Assembly: GCF_030145145.1 (NCBI RefSeq)
Contig: NZ_JAQYWD010000011.1
Coordinates: forward strand, 1-64,000
Reading direction: 5' to 3'
From: Desulfobacula sp.
GTDB taxonomy: Bacteria; Desulfobacterota; Desulfobacteria; Desulfobacterales; Desulfobacteraceae
Length of the DNA: 64,000 nucleotides
The translations under genes and the position numbers were made by a program. The notes below the pieces were generated by a model, which saw only the letters and a list, made by a program, of their open reading frames with translations, was not told the DNA's origin and did not search any database. This document shows positions 7,564 through 16,203 of this stretch, piece after piece (the stretch's first letter is position 1; each line of letters starts with the position of its first letter).

Positions 7564-8199
7564 TTAAGGGGTAAGGCCGAACCGCAGCAATTTAAAGTCC
7601 TGGCAGACCCGATGGGAAACATGGCTGCCCACACGTCCCATGAATAGATTTTCCGGTTTCAGGCAGATGTTTGCTTCATTGGTCTGCAGTTCAAGAAATT
7701 GATGGGGGCTGAACAGGTGTATGAGCATGTTGCGGTATTGCTGAACCGTCAAGCCGGATCCATCCAGATCCCAGGTCCATGAATATCCAACCATATAGGC
7801 AATCATTTGTTCAATGTTTGGATGGGACAGCATGAGACAGAGTAAATCCCCGGCAATTTTACAGGATCGAAACCGCCGACATACCTCTATGGCCCTTATT
7901 TCCATCATTATGCCCGGTCCAAGTTCGGCCCATCGTTCATCCGCATCCGGATGACTGAAAACCCCAAAGCCCACAATCTGACGGCTTTCCGTCAGGGCCA
8001 GCACGACATTGGCCAGGGCTGCTTCGGCATGATGTACCAGGGTCTCCCGTTTGGTATAGATGGATTTATACTGGGCATGGGTTGTGAATTGATCGTCAAA
8101 CCGGTACGTTTGAATTTCATCCGGTGTGCAGAATGATCGAATCTGAATCGGACCCAATGCTGTTGGTCGATGACGTGTATTTTGTATTGAGTTGGTCAA
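7564..8199 (-). CDS. acuA: AcuA-like GNAT acetyltransferase
   Basis: 211-residue GNAT protein whose arrangement follows Bacillus AcuA, the protein acetyltransferase that inactivates acetyl-CoA synthetase: a central R-x-A-I-E-V stretch with EIRAIEVCRRFRSCKIAGDL (acetyl-CoA pyrophosphate loop region), then YMVGYSWTWDLDG, a Y-R-x-M helix, and the terminal LFMGRVGSHVS ... LLRFG. The start is TTG 8199, with only a weak GGAC upstream; no ATG fits the N-terminal homology. It is the second gene of a minus-strand pair, 28 bp after another GNAT. Acyl-CoA synthetase as target is family knowledge; none is encoded nearby. Confidence 0.75.
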   Translation of the reverse strand: MTNSIQNTRHRPTALGPIQIRSFCTPDEIQTYRFDDQFTTHAQYKSIYTKRETLVHHAEAALANVVLALTESRQIVGFGVFSHPDADERWAELGPGIMMEIRAIEVCRRFRSCKIAGDLLCLMLSHPNIEQMIAYMVGYSWTWDLDGSGLTVQQYRNMLIHLFSPHQFLELQTNEANICLKPENLFMGRVGSHVSHRVCQDFKLLRFGLTP

Positions 8200-8227
8200 T
8201 TAAAGCTAACGTCCGAAAGTTGAGCGG

Positions 8228-8782
8228 TTAATAATCACTCCATGTCCTGTGCAGGCACTTCATCATGATCACCAGGTCATGATGATTGCCTGAATCATCT
8301 TTGATAGCATTTTCCAGTTCAGCACACTTGAAAAAATCAAATTTTTTTAACGCATCAATGGCATCGTTTTCAATGCCGGCGGCAAGATCCGCCCGGAGCA
8401 TTTCCAGGCCCTTATCCATTGCCAGCTGAATCAAATCCAGGAGCAGCCAGGTCCCCAGCCGGTTTTGACGAAACTCAGGTAAAACGGTTATCCGAAATCG
8501 CCCCACATGGCTGGTGGCGCCAAAATCCCGCATATACAGGCTCCCCTGGCCCACCACACAATCGTCGCAAAGAGACAGGATACAGGCAACATTCCCTTTT
8601 TCAACGGCATCAAACCACCGGTCCATAATCGGTGTATCCATGACATTGTAGTTCATCAGCCAACGATCGGATTCAGGGATCTGGGTGTGAAAAGCGTTCA
8701 GCAGCAACCGGTCGCCAGGTTCCAGGGGACGGATCACCACTTCCTTGCAATTTTTCAGTACACATTCTTTCGGGTATCTCAC
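8228..8782 (-). CDS. GNAT family N-acetyltransferase
   Basis: 184 residues starting at GTG 8782, with GAGGAG 9 bases upstream. The GNAT fold is visible: an N-terminal VVIRPLEPGDRLLL strand-helix, a central beta-4 GRFRITVLPEFRQNRLGTWL carrying the R/Q-x-x-R-x-G/A acetyl-CoA loop (QNRLGT), and a late strand with ALKKFDFFKCAEL. Substrate unknown. Its position directly upstream of the AcuA-like gene suggests a shared role in protein acylation control, but it could as well be a small-molecule acetylase. Confidence 0.8.
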   Translation of the reverse strand: MRYPKECVLKNCKEVVIRPLEPGDRLLLNAFHTQIPESDRWLMNYNVMDTPIMDRWFDAVEKGNVACILSLCDDCVVGQGSLYMRDFGATSHVGRFRITVLPEFRQNRLGTWLLLDLIQLAMDKGLEMLRADLAAGIENDAIDALKKFDFFKCAELENAIKDDSGNHHDLVIMMKCLHRTWSDY

Positions 8783-8909
8783 GATGTTGATCTCCTCAAT
8801 CTGGCGGACGACCGGCTAACCATGTGGTTAAGAAAAGCCCTGACGATTCCGCCGAAGCGGTATCTTGGCCAGGCCATGCAGGGCCACATTTGTTTGTATG
8901 GATATCCAA

Positions 8910-8938
8910 ACGATAGCTAATATATAGCTTTATGTCAA
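8910..8938 (-). promoter_or_regulatory. Predicted sigma-70 promoter of the GNAT pair
   Basis: On the minus strand TTGACA (8938-8933) is followed after 17 bases by TATCGT (8915-8910). The spacer carries two AGCT tetramers around an AT-rich centre (AGCTATATATTAGCT), a near-palindrome that could bind a regulator. The start codon of the first GNAT is about 130 bp downstream. Confidence 0.5.
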
Positions 8939-9051
8939 GAAAAGGATTGACCCGGGGATGAATTTTAAAAATCTGCTTGTGATTCATCGGATATATGATA
9001 TGGGAAACAACAGACAAGGGAAAATAATGGGTATAATCAGGAGAAACGTCC

Positions 9052-10242
9052 ATGAAAAAACAACGGCCTTTTTTCATTCTGCTGGTGGTGATCATTGCTG
9101 CGGTTCTGGCCTGGTTTCTGTTCGTTGAGGAAGAAGATCATTCAAACACCCTCAGGGTGTCGGGAAATATTGAAATCACCGATGCGCAGCTGGGCTTCAA
9201 GATTCCCGGGAGACTGGATGCCTGTTTTGTCGATGAAGGCGACACTGTGGCCAAAGGGGCCTTGCTGGCACGGCTGGAAAATTCGGATCAGAAAATTGTT
9301 GTGGCCCTTGGGGAGACCCGGCTTGCCCGGGCAAGATCCGTGCTGTCGGAACTTGTGGCAGGCAGCCGTCCCGAAGAGATACAGCTTGCCGGGGCAAAAG
9401 TGCTTCAGGCCCGGCAGACGGTTCTGGAACTGACCCGGGGCAGTCGGGTCCAGGAAATTGAAAGTGCCGGATCAGATCTGGATACGGCAATGGCTGCAGA
9501 AAAATCAGCCCAGACCCAGTTGATCCAGGCACGGGCGGATTATGATCGGTTTTCAATTCTGTATCAACAGAAAAACATCAGCCAGCGGGATTTTGAACTT
9601 TACCAGACCCGGTATGAGGTGGCCCAAAATACGGTACAGGAACTCCGGTCAAAGGTCAATATCGCCCGGCAGGCCTTATCCCTTCGCCGGGAAGGGCCAC
9701 GGTCCGAGCAGATTGAAAAAGCCAAAGCAGCCCTGTCCCAGGCCCAGGCAGAATATTCCCTGGTAAAAGCCGGGCCTAGAAAGGAAAAAATCGAACAGGC
9801 AAGGGCCCAGGTGAAGGAAGCTGAGCAAACCTTGAACCAGGCCTTGCAGCAATTGAGTTATACTGAACTTTATGCCCCCATGGCCGGCATCATCCTGACC
9901 CGATCAGCAGAACCCGGAGAATACCTGAATCCGTCGACCCCTGTGGTGACCCTGGGAGATCTTCACCACCCCTGGCTGAGGGCTTTTATCAATGAAACAG
10001 ATCTGGGAAAAATCCGGCTGGGGGACAGGGTCACCGTGACAACCGATTCTTTTCCAGACACATCCTATGATGGCATCCTGAGCTTTATCAGCAGTCAGGC
10101 AGAGTTTACACCCAAATCGGTTCAGACATTTGAGGAACGGGTGAAACTCATGTTCAGAATAAAAATCGACCTGTCCAATCCCCATCAGTCCCTTAAGCCG
10201 GGCATGCCGGCAGATGCGGTTCTGTCAATTTCTTCCCCCTGA
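9052..10242 (+). CDS. HlyD-family membrane fusion protein (YbhG-like)
   Basis: 396-residue periplasmic adaptor of an ABC exporter. It has an N-terminal membrane anchor (about residues 5-25), a lipoyl/barrel-sandwich half (GNIEITDAQLGFKIPGRL), a long alpha-helical hairpin (about residues 85-265) rich in Ala, Gln and Glu with repeated SRPEEIQ/ GSRVQEIE/ GPRSEQIE heptad-like units, and a second barrel half (YAPMAGIILTRSAEPGEYL). Shine-Dalgarno AGGAG lies 8 bases before the ATG. It is followed without a gap by the ATPase and two ABC-2 permeases, the same order as the E. coli ybhGFSR system. Confidence 0.9.
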   Translation: MKKQRPFFILLVVIIAAVLAWFLFVEEEDHSNTLRVSGNIEITDAQLGFKIPGRLDACFVDEGDTVAKGALLARLENSDQKIVVALGETRLARARSVLSELVAGSRPEEIQLAGAKVLQARQTVLELTRGSRVQEIESAGSDLDTAMAAEKSAQTQLIQARADYDRFSILYQQKNISQRDFELYQTRYEVAQNTVQELRSKVNIARQALSLRREGPRSEQIEKAKAALSQAQAEYSLVKAGPRKEKIEQARAQVKEAEQTLNQALQQLSYTELYAPMAGIILTRSAEPGEYLNPSTPVVTLGDLHHPWLRAFINETDLGKIRLGDRVTVTTDSFPDTSYDGILSFISSQAEFTPKSVQTFEERVKLMFRIKIDLSNPHQSLKPGMPADAVLSISSP

Positions 10243-10243
10243 A

Positions 10244-12244
10244 ATGGACGGTATGGAAAAAAAAGACGTCCCCGCCATTGACGTCCGGAATCTGACCAAA
10301 CGATTCGGCACGCTCACGGCTGTGGATAACCTCAGTTTCCAGGTCAGCCGGGGCGAAATCTTCGGCATTGTCGGGCCGGACGGTGCTGGAAAAACCACCA
10401 CTCTGCGGATGCTCGCCAGCATCATGGATCCGGGATCCGGCACGGCGGCCATTGCCGGATATGATACCCAGACGTCCCCTTCCGCCGTAAAAGAGCACCT
10501 GGCCTATATGAGCCAGCGGTTCGGCCTGTATCCGGATCTGACCGTGGCCGAGAATATTTCTTTTTATGCCGACCTTTACGGCATGCCCCGGAAGGACCGG
10601 GAGACCCGCATCACCGATCTTTTGGGATTCAGTCACATGCAGCCGTTCAAACAAAGAAAGGCCCGGGAGCTGTCCGGGGGGATGAAGCAGAAACTGCAAC
10701 TGGTCTGCGCCCTGATTCATACTCCGGCGGTGCTGCTCCTGGATGAACCCACCAATGGCGTTGATCCTGTGAGCAGACGGGATTTCTGGCGGATTTTGTA
10801 CCGGCTTGTCAAGGAGGGGGTCTCCATCCTGGTCACCACGGCTTATCTGGATGAGGCGGAACGCTGTGACCGGATCGGACTTCTGGATCAGGGAAAGTTT
10901 CTGGCCACAGGCGCCCCCCATGACATCAAACAATTGATGATGGGCACGGTGCTCACCATAAGGAGTCCGGATGCCCGGAAGATCCAACCGCTGTTACAGG
11001 CGGGATTGCCCCGCCTGAATGTCACTGCGTTTGGGGATACCGTGCATATTGTCTGTCAACAGGTTCAGGCGACCCGGGAAAAAGCCCTTCAACTGCTTCA
11101 ACCGACCGGTTTCAGGGTCGATGACATCAAAGAAGCCCCCCCCAGCCTGGAAGATGTTTTTGTGTCGATGATGTCACCGCCGGGAGGGGGCGGCGATTCG
11201 GCAGATACAGCCGGTAACGTCCCCGTTGTGACGGCGGATGCTGATTCTCCATCCGTTGGAACGCCGGGACAGATCACGGGGGACACGGCCGTTCGGGTGG
11301 ATCACCTGACCCGGGTGTTTGGCAGTTTTACGGCCGTTGACAACCTGAGTTTCCAGGTCGACCGGGGGGAAATTTTCGGGTTCCTGGGGCCCAATGGTGC
11401 CGGGAAAAGTACCACCATCCGCATGCTTTGCGGATTGCTGGCCCCCAGTTCCGGCAATGGCCGGGTGGCAGACTATGATATCCTTACCCAGGCGGAACAG
11501 ATCAAGCAGAACATTGGGTATATGAGTCAGAAATTTTCATTGTATGAAGATCTCACTGTTGAGGAAAATATCCGGTTTTATGGCGGCATTTACGGACTGA
11601 AAGGCCCTGCCATGACCCGGCGGAAAGCCTGGGCCATGGAAATGGCCGGTCTTTCGGATCATGGACGTTCCCTGACCGCCGTGTTGAGCATTGGATGGAA
11701 ACAGCGTCTTGCCCTTGCCTGTGCCATCCTCCATGAACCGCCCATCCTTTTTTTGGATGAACCCACCAGCGGGGTGGACCCCTTGAGCCGGCGGCGGTTC
11801 TGGGAGCTGATTTACGGCATGGCCGACCAGGGAATTACCGTGTTTGTGACCACCCATTATATGGAAGAAGCAGAGTATTGTGATCGTATCGCCTTGATTT
11901 ATAAGGGCCGGATGATTGCCGAGGGAACCCCCCTGGCCCTTAAAACCCACCAGATGAAGGAACAGATTCTTGATGTGAGATGTGACAGGCCCCAGGAGAT
12001 GTCCCGGGAACTGGTCCCTCTGCCCGGGATAAGGGATGTCTCCCTTTTTGGCGCCGGACTCCATGTGGTCACCCTGGATGCGATCCGGGCGGAACAAGCC
12101 ATTCGCCAAAAATTTGAAACCCTGGGGATCACCCGGTATGCCATTGAAAAAATACTGCCGGGCATGGAAGATGTCTTTATCTCCCTCATTGAAGCGGATG
12201 ACCGGAATGACCCGGGCAATGGGCACCAGGGGGGAGATCAATGA
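10244..12244 (+). CDS. Fused double ABC ATPase (YbhF-like)
   Basis: 666 residues with two complete ATPase domains in tandem. Domain 1 has Walker A GPDGAGKTTTLRML, signature LSGGMKQKL and Walker B VLLLDEPTNGVD. A linker of about 40 low-complexity residues (PPGGGGDSADTAG) follows. Domain 2 has GPNGAGKSTTIRML, signature LSIGWKQRL and ILFLDEPTSGVD. The altered second signature is familiar in this family, where it is often LPLGWKQR. I start at ATG 10244, two bases after the hlyD stop; ATG 10253 is an alternative. An in-frame ATG at 10214 inside hlyD is less likely. It energises export through the two permeases that follow. Confidence 0.92.
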   Translation: MDGMEKKDVPAIDVRNLTKRFGTLTAVDNLSFQVSRGEIFGIVGPDGAGKTTTLRMLASIMDPGSGTAAIAGYDTQTSPSAVKEHLAYMSQRFGLYPDLTVAENISFYADLYGMPRKDRETRITDLLGFSHMQPFKQRKARELSGGMKQKLQLVCALIHTPAVLLLDEPTNGVDPVSRRDFWRILYRLVKEGVSILVTTAYLDEAERCDRIGLLDQGKFLATGAPHDIKQLMMGTVLTIRSPDARKIQPLLQAGLPRLNVTAFGDTVHIVCQQVQATREKALQLLQPTGFRVDDIKEAPPSLEDVFVSMMSPPGGGGDSADTAGNVPVVTADADSPSVGTPGQITGDTAVRVDHLTRVFGSFTAVDNLSFQVDRGEIFGFLGPNGAGKSTTIRMLCGLLAPSSGNGRVADYDILTQAEQIKQNIGYMSQKFSLYEDLTVEENIRFYGGIYGLKGPAMTRRKAWAMEMAGLSDHGRSLTAVLSIGWKQRLALACAILHEPPILFLDEPTSGVDPLSRRRFWELIYGMADQGITVFVTTHYMEEAEYCDRIALIYKGRMIAEGTPLALKTHQMKEQILDVRCDRPQEMSRELVPLPGIRDVSLFGAGLHVVTLDAIRAEQAIRQKFETLGITRYAIEKILPGMEDVFISLIEADDRNDPGNGHQGGDQ

Positions 12245-13374
12245 CGCTTCAACGGCTGTTTGCGGTTGCCAGAAAAGAGTTTATCCATGTGGTAAGGGAC
12301 TGGCGCAGCCTGGCCCTGTCCCTTGCCATTCCCGTGATCCTGATCCTGCTGTTCGGGTATGCCCTGACCCTGGATTTAAGGAACGTGCCCACCGTGGTCT
12401 GGGACCAGTCCCGAAGCCGACAAAGCCGTGACCTGTTAAGCCTGTTTTCAGGATCACCCTATTTTTCCATGGTGGGCTATCATGATTCCTATAACGATCT
12501 GCAGCTGGCCCTGGACAGAGGCGCGGCCATGATTGCCATTGTGGTGCCGTCGGACTTTTCCCGGAAAATCATTGCCGGTAAAAAGGTGGCCATCCAGATC
12601 ATCGGTGACGGCAGCGATGCCAACACCTCCCGCCTTGCCATGGGGTATGCAACAACCGTGGGCAGGATCTATGCCGCCACAATCACTGCAAAAAAGATGC
12701 AGCTGTCAGGAAGAGCCCCCCTGATGCCACCCGTGGAAATGGTCACAAGGTCCTGGTACAATCCTGATTTGAGAAGCCAGAATGTGATCATACCCGGGAT
12801 CATTGCCATTGTCATGGTGGTGATTGCGGCCATGCTGACATCCGTTACCATTGCCCGGGAATGGGAAACCGGCACCATGGAACAATTGATCAGCACACCG
12901 CTGAAAGGTCCGGAACTGATCGTCGGCAAGGTTCTTCCGTATTTTGTCATTGGCATGACCGACGTGACCATTGCCGTTGTCATGGGCAAATGGCTGTTTC
13001 ATGTGCCCATTGTGGGGAATGCCGGTCTGTTGTTTGCCATGGCCGCCATTTTTCTCACCGGGGCCCTTTTCTGGGGCATGACCCTGAGCATTGTATTAAA
13101 ATCCCAGGTCCTGGCCAACCAGATCGCCATTGTTTCCGGGTATCTTCCCACCCTTATCCTGAGCGGGTTTGTTTTTGCCATTGAAAATATGCCCATGCCC
13201 ATCCAATGCCTCACCTATATCGTGCCGGCCCGGTATTTTATTGCCATCCTGCGGGGGATTTACCTGAAGGGCATCGGGCTTGAAATTCTCTGGCTGGATG
13301 CGGCGCTTCTTTCCCTTTATGCCGGTATCATGATCCTGCTGGCCCACCGAAAATTTAAATTCAAACTGGAATAA
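12241..13374 (+). CDS. ABC-2 type exporter permease, first subunit (YbhS/YhhJ-like)
   Basis: 377 residues, overlapping the ATPase gene by 4 bp (ATGA). There is one N-terminal transmembrane helix (about residues 22-44), a large extracytoplasmic domain (about 45-175), and then five or six helices. The ABC-2 signature lies in ITIAREWETGTMEQLISTPL, which makes the coupling helix, and the family-typical PARYFIAILRGIYLKG is near the end. It forms a heterodimer with the next gene product. Confidence 0.9.
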   Translation: MTLQRLFAVARKEFIHVVRDWRSLALSLAIPVILILLFGYALTLDLRNVPTVVWDQSRSRQSRDLLSLFSGSPYFSMVGYHDSYNDLQLALDRGAAMIAIVVPSDFSRKIIAGKKVAIQIIGDGSDANTSRLAMGYATTVGRIYAATITAKKMQLSGRAPLMPPVEMVTRSWYNPDLRSQNVIIPGIIAIVMVVIAAMLTSVTIAREWETGTMEQLISTPLKGPELIVGKVLPYFVIGMTDVTIAVVMGKWLFHVPIVGNAGLLFAMAAIFLTGALFWGMTLSIVLKSQVLANQIAIVSGYLPTLILSGFVFAIENMPMPIQCLTYIVPARYFIAILRGIYLKGIGLEILWLDAALLSLYAGIMILLAHRKFKFKLE

Positions 13375-13376
13375 GC

Positions 13377-14504
13377 ATGATACACCGGTTAAAACAGATG
13401 CTCATCAAGGAATTTTTACAAATGCTGCGGGACCCCCGTATGCGAATGATCATTTTTGGCATGCCCGTGGTCCAGATGGTGATCATGGCCTTTGCATTGA
13501 CCACGGATGTGACCCACATCCGCACGGCATTGCTGGACATGGATAAAACCGCCTCATCCCGTGAATTGATCAACGACTTCACGGCCGGCGGCTATTTTCA
13601 GATATGGCACATGGCCGGGTCCCAGAAAGAAATGGCAGACCTGCTGGATCATGCCGTTGTCAGGGCGGTGATTCATATCCCATCAGGGTTTGAACAGACC
13701 CTTGCCCGGGGGTCAACTGCCCGGGTCCAGGTATTGACAGATGGGACGGACAGCAATACCACCGCCATTGTCCAGGGATATGCCGGCCATATTATCCAGG
13801 CGTATTCAAATCGAAAACTCATGCACCAGGTGCAGCAGCAGGGGATGACCCTCCAGCCGGACCTGGTGGACACCCAGTCCCGGGCCTGGTTTAATGCCAA
13901 CCAGGAAAGCCGCTATTATTTTGTTCCGTCCCTCATTGCCGTGATGTTGTTCATTTTCAGCCTGCTGCTCACCAGCATCGGCATTGTCAAGGAAAAGGAG
14001 ATCGGTACCATAGAACAGGTCATGGTCACCCCCATCCGGAAAATAGAGTTTATCCTGGGCAAAACCATTCCATATATGATCACCAGTTACATCTCCATGA
14101 CCATCATGCTGTGTGTGGCATTTGTGGTCTTCGATATCCATGTCAAGGGAAATATCCTGCTGCTCTATGGCCTTTCCGGGCTCTACCTGTTCGGGAACAT
14201 GGGCATTGCCCTGATGATCAGCGCCAGTGCCGCAACCCAGCAGCAGGCCATGCTCACCAGTTTTTTGATTTTAATGCCCTGTGTGATGCTGTCCGGGTTC
14301 ATGTTTCCCATAAAAAACATGCCGGATCTGGTTCAATATGCCACTTTTTTGAATCCCATGCGCTGGTATCTGGAAATCTTGCGAGGCATCGTCATGAAAG
14401 GTGTGGGCGTAAAGGTCCTGTGGCCGGCCATTGCGGGTCAGGCAGCCCTGGCCGCAGCCTTCATCACCCTTGCCTGGGCCCGGTTCAGCAAGACCTTGTC
14501 CTGA
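13377..14504 (+). CDS. ABC-2 type exporter permease, second subunit (YbhR-like)
   Basis: 375 residues starting two bases after the preceding stop. It is a paralogue of its neighbour, with the same topology: N-terminal helix, extracytoplasmic domain, then a helix bundle with IGIVKEKEIGTIEQVMVTP (coupling helix) and NPMRWYLEILRGIVMKGVG at the C-terminus. Together with the adaptor and fused ATPase this makes a complete exporter, lacking only an outer-membrane channel, which is not encoded here. The substrate is unknown; drugs or cations are the usual guess for this family. Confidence 0.9.
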   Translation: MIHRLKQMLIKEFLQMLRDPRMRMIIFGMPVVQMVIMAFALTTDVTHIRTALLDMDKTASSRELINDFTAGGYFQIWHMAGSQKEMADLLDHAVVRAVIHIPSGFEQTLARGSTARVQVLTDGTDSNTTAIVQGYAGHIIQAYSNRKLMHQVQQQGMTLQPDLVDTQSRAWFNANQESRYYFVPSLIAVMLFIFSLLLTSIGIVKEKEIGTIEQVMVTPIRKIEFILGKTIPYMITSYISMTIMLCVAFVVFDIHVKGNILLLYGLSGLYLFGNMGIALMISASAATQQQAMLTSFLILMPCVMLSGFMFPIKNMPDLVQYATFLNPMRWYLEILRGIVMKGVGVKVLWPAIAGQAALAAAFITLAWARFSKTLS

Positions 14505-14533
14505 AAAATCCGTTCACCGGATCGGATCGCCGT

Positions 14534-15250
14534 TTATTCGATGGGGTCATCTTCGGTGAGCTTTCTTAATTCATTCATTAAGGTCGAATAGGACCATTTT
14601 TTTCCTGTCCTTGTTTTGAACCCGTCGGCATTCAATAAGGTGACAATTTTTTTTTTGGAAACCCATTGACTTAAATGATCTTGTGCCACCTTAAGGGCCC
14701 GTTCAAACTGCTCCCTGTATTCATCCTTAACAGATGGGGGCGGCGGCGCTATTTCCCGGATTATCACCGGGTCCCTTTTCCTTTCATAAAATTCCCGGGG
14801 CGTTTCGGCTTCCCGGGCTTTGGCGAGATCTGCCATTTCTTTATACACGGGACAGGTTGGCTCACAAGTGGCTTTGAACGGGTTTTTTTCACAATTGCAG
14901 TCAAAGGTGACATCAGACGTGTAAATATACTTGATGTTGGACTTGGTGCTATGCCGAATTTTTGATTTTGAGCTGGCGGATATGGCGGACAGCACATCCA
15001 TACAATATTCAATCATCCATTCCTGACACGCGTCAGCGGACAGTCCGCTATAGTTGAACCAGGCGGCCAGGTACTGGGTTACGTCCTGACGGGAAGGCAG
15101 GCGCTCCCCATTGGAAAATCGGTCCAACTTAAGCCCGTTGTCAGCCAGATCCTGAATACATGGAAATATGGATGTTGTGTTCCGGTTGATAAACAGCTTG
15201 TTCAAGGTGTCCAGATAGGTATCAGAAAAATCAGCAGAATTGATTGTCAT
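14534..15250 (-). CDS. Unrecognised protein with a four-Cys cluster and recombinase-like C-terminal HTH
   Basis: 238 residues from ATG 15250; an upstream in-frame start at 15328 falls in a sequence repeated in front of the next gene, so it is not used. The middle carries a compact Cys cluster, C-N-C...C...C within CNCEKNPFKATCEPTCPVY, that could bind Zn or a cluster. The C-terminal 60 residues (KKKIVTLLNADGFKTRTGKK) look like the helix-turn-helix segment found behind serine recombinase domains, but no catalytic resolvase domain is present. It lies 101 bp downstream of a ParB-like gene and shares a duplicated upstream sequence with it, suggesting a module. Function unknown. Confidence 0.7.
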   Translation of the reverse strand: MTINSADFSDTYLDTLNKLFINRNTTSIFPCIQDLADNGLKLDRFSNGERLPSRQDVTQYLAAWFNYSGLSADACQEWMIEYCMDVLSAISASSKSKIRHSTKSNIKYIYTSDVTFDCNCEKNPFKATCEPTCPVYKEMADLAKAREAETPREFYERKRDPVIIREIAPPPPSVKDEYREQFERALKVAQDHLSQWVSKKKIVTLLNADGFKTRTGKKWSYSTLMNELRKLTEDDPIE

Positions 15251-15271
15251 GTTCTTCACCACGGTTTGGTA

Positions 15272-15334
15272 TTTGATTATGTTGAATAAAACAGAAAAAA
15301 TATACCCCATTCCGGGACAACAGGGCAACCCTTA
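15272..15334 (-). repeat. Duplicated upstream sequence, copy 1 (with copy 2 at 16132-16195)
   Basis: The about 63 bp in front of the Cys-cluster gene resembles the 64 bp in front of the ParB-like gene. Shared pieces in order (plus strand) are TT-GATT-TGTTGA-TAAAA, a TATACCCCATTCCGG core, and a weaker AA-CCTA tail. The two copies are diverged but collinear, at the same distance from each start codon (about 20-30 bp). It is a plausible common operator, promoter or partition-like site. Confidence 0.6.
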
Positions 15335-15351
15335 AGTTTTAACTAGGGCAG

Positions 15352-16104
15352 TTAGAAGTCATCCGGGCTCTGGATCAGGTCCCGGATGGCCTCAAGATCG
15401 GCCAGGGCTTTCGCCTGGGATACATCCTGCCAGCCGTCTTCCCGGATCCGGGTCAGTTCTTTTAGAAATTTGCCAAGGGTCTGGGTGTACTTTGCGGCAC
15501 TGCCAAGTCCGGTAAAGGGCTTCCCTTTTATTTCACCACTTTCCCTGCGGATCTCCTGGACTTCCTGAAATGCCCGGTTAATGGACTTTTCACCCGTGTT
15601 GACACTTTTCAGGATCTCATCATTTCCATGCGCCATGACCTTGCGGGCCTTTTCAACTTTATGGGGGCTGATGCCCAGTTCTTTTGCCCGGATTGCGTTG
15701 GTTTCTTTCCGGTTCAGCTTAGGGGTTCCCTGGTTTTGCCCCTTTTGTGCAGCACCATGGACCGTGTCAAGCAATTCAAGGCATCTTAAGATATCTTCAT
15801 CGGTCATGTTCCGGCGGTTCCGCTGGATATGGAAACTGTACAGAATCGCATCGTCTTCGGTTTCAAACTTTTTGAACAGGACCGGCACTTCTTCGATATC
15901 CATTGCCTTTGCCGCCGCCAGCCGGGTATGGCCATCCACCACGATGTTTTTCCCCTCCCAGATGAGGATGGGGAACATCGGGTCAAACCCGTTGGTCTCC
16001 ATGTCCTGCCGGATGGATTCAAGGGTGTCCGTTCCAATGGGAAAGATGGCGGCAAAGGGATCCTGGATATTCAGTTCAGCAATGGCTGCAAAATCGATGT
16101 TCAT
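15352..16104 (-). CDS. ParB/Spo0J-like protein
   Basis: 250 residues from ATG 16104, with AGGA 8 bases upstream; GTG 16110 is an alternative. The N-terminal ParB/sulfiredoxin-like fold is clear: PILIWEGKNIVVDGHTRLAA (about residues 48-67, where ParB has its CTP-binding GERR-type motif, here DGHTR), then IQRNRRNMTDED. A central HTH (AKELGISPHKVEKARKVM) follows. The C-terminus lacks a recognisable ParB dimerisation domain. No parA or replication gene is near, so this may belong to an integrated element or act as a DNA-binding regulator rather than in chromosome partitioning. It lies 100 bp downstream of a radical SAM gene. Confidence 0.82.
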   Translation of the reverse strand: MNIDFAAIAELNIQDPFAAIFPIGTDTLESIRQDMETNGFDPMFPILIWEGKNIVVDGHTRLAAAKAMDIEEVPVLFKKFETEDDAILYSFHIQRNRRNMTDEDILRCLELLDTVHGAAQKGQNQGTPKLNRKETNAIRAKELGISPHKVEKARKVMAHGNDEILKSVNTGEKSINRAFQEVQEIRRESGEIKGKPFTGLGSAAKYTQTLGKFLKELTRIREDGWQDVSQAKALADLEAIRDLIQSPDDF

Positions 16105-16131
16105 GTTCACTATCCTGTTCGTTTATGGTTA

Positions 16132-16195
16132 TTCGATTGTGTTGATTAAAATGAAAATGGGTTATACCCCATTCCGGCAAGAAAGTACAATCCTA
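16132..16195 (-). repeat. Duplicated upstream sequence, copy 2
   Basis: Partner of 15272-15334. It occupies most of the gap between the radical SAM gene and the ParB-like gene. The core TATACCCCATTCCGG is identical in both copies. Confidence 0.6.
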
Positions 16196-16203
16196 AAAGT
16201 CGA

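Noticed and set aside
11640-11720. Broken second ABC signature (LSIGWKQR) in the fused ATPase as a sign of inactivity
   Set aside because: YbhF-type fused ATPases often carry a non-canonical second signature; the other motifs are intact.
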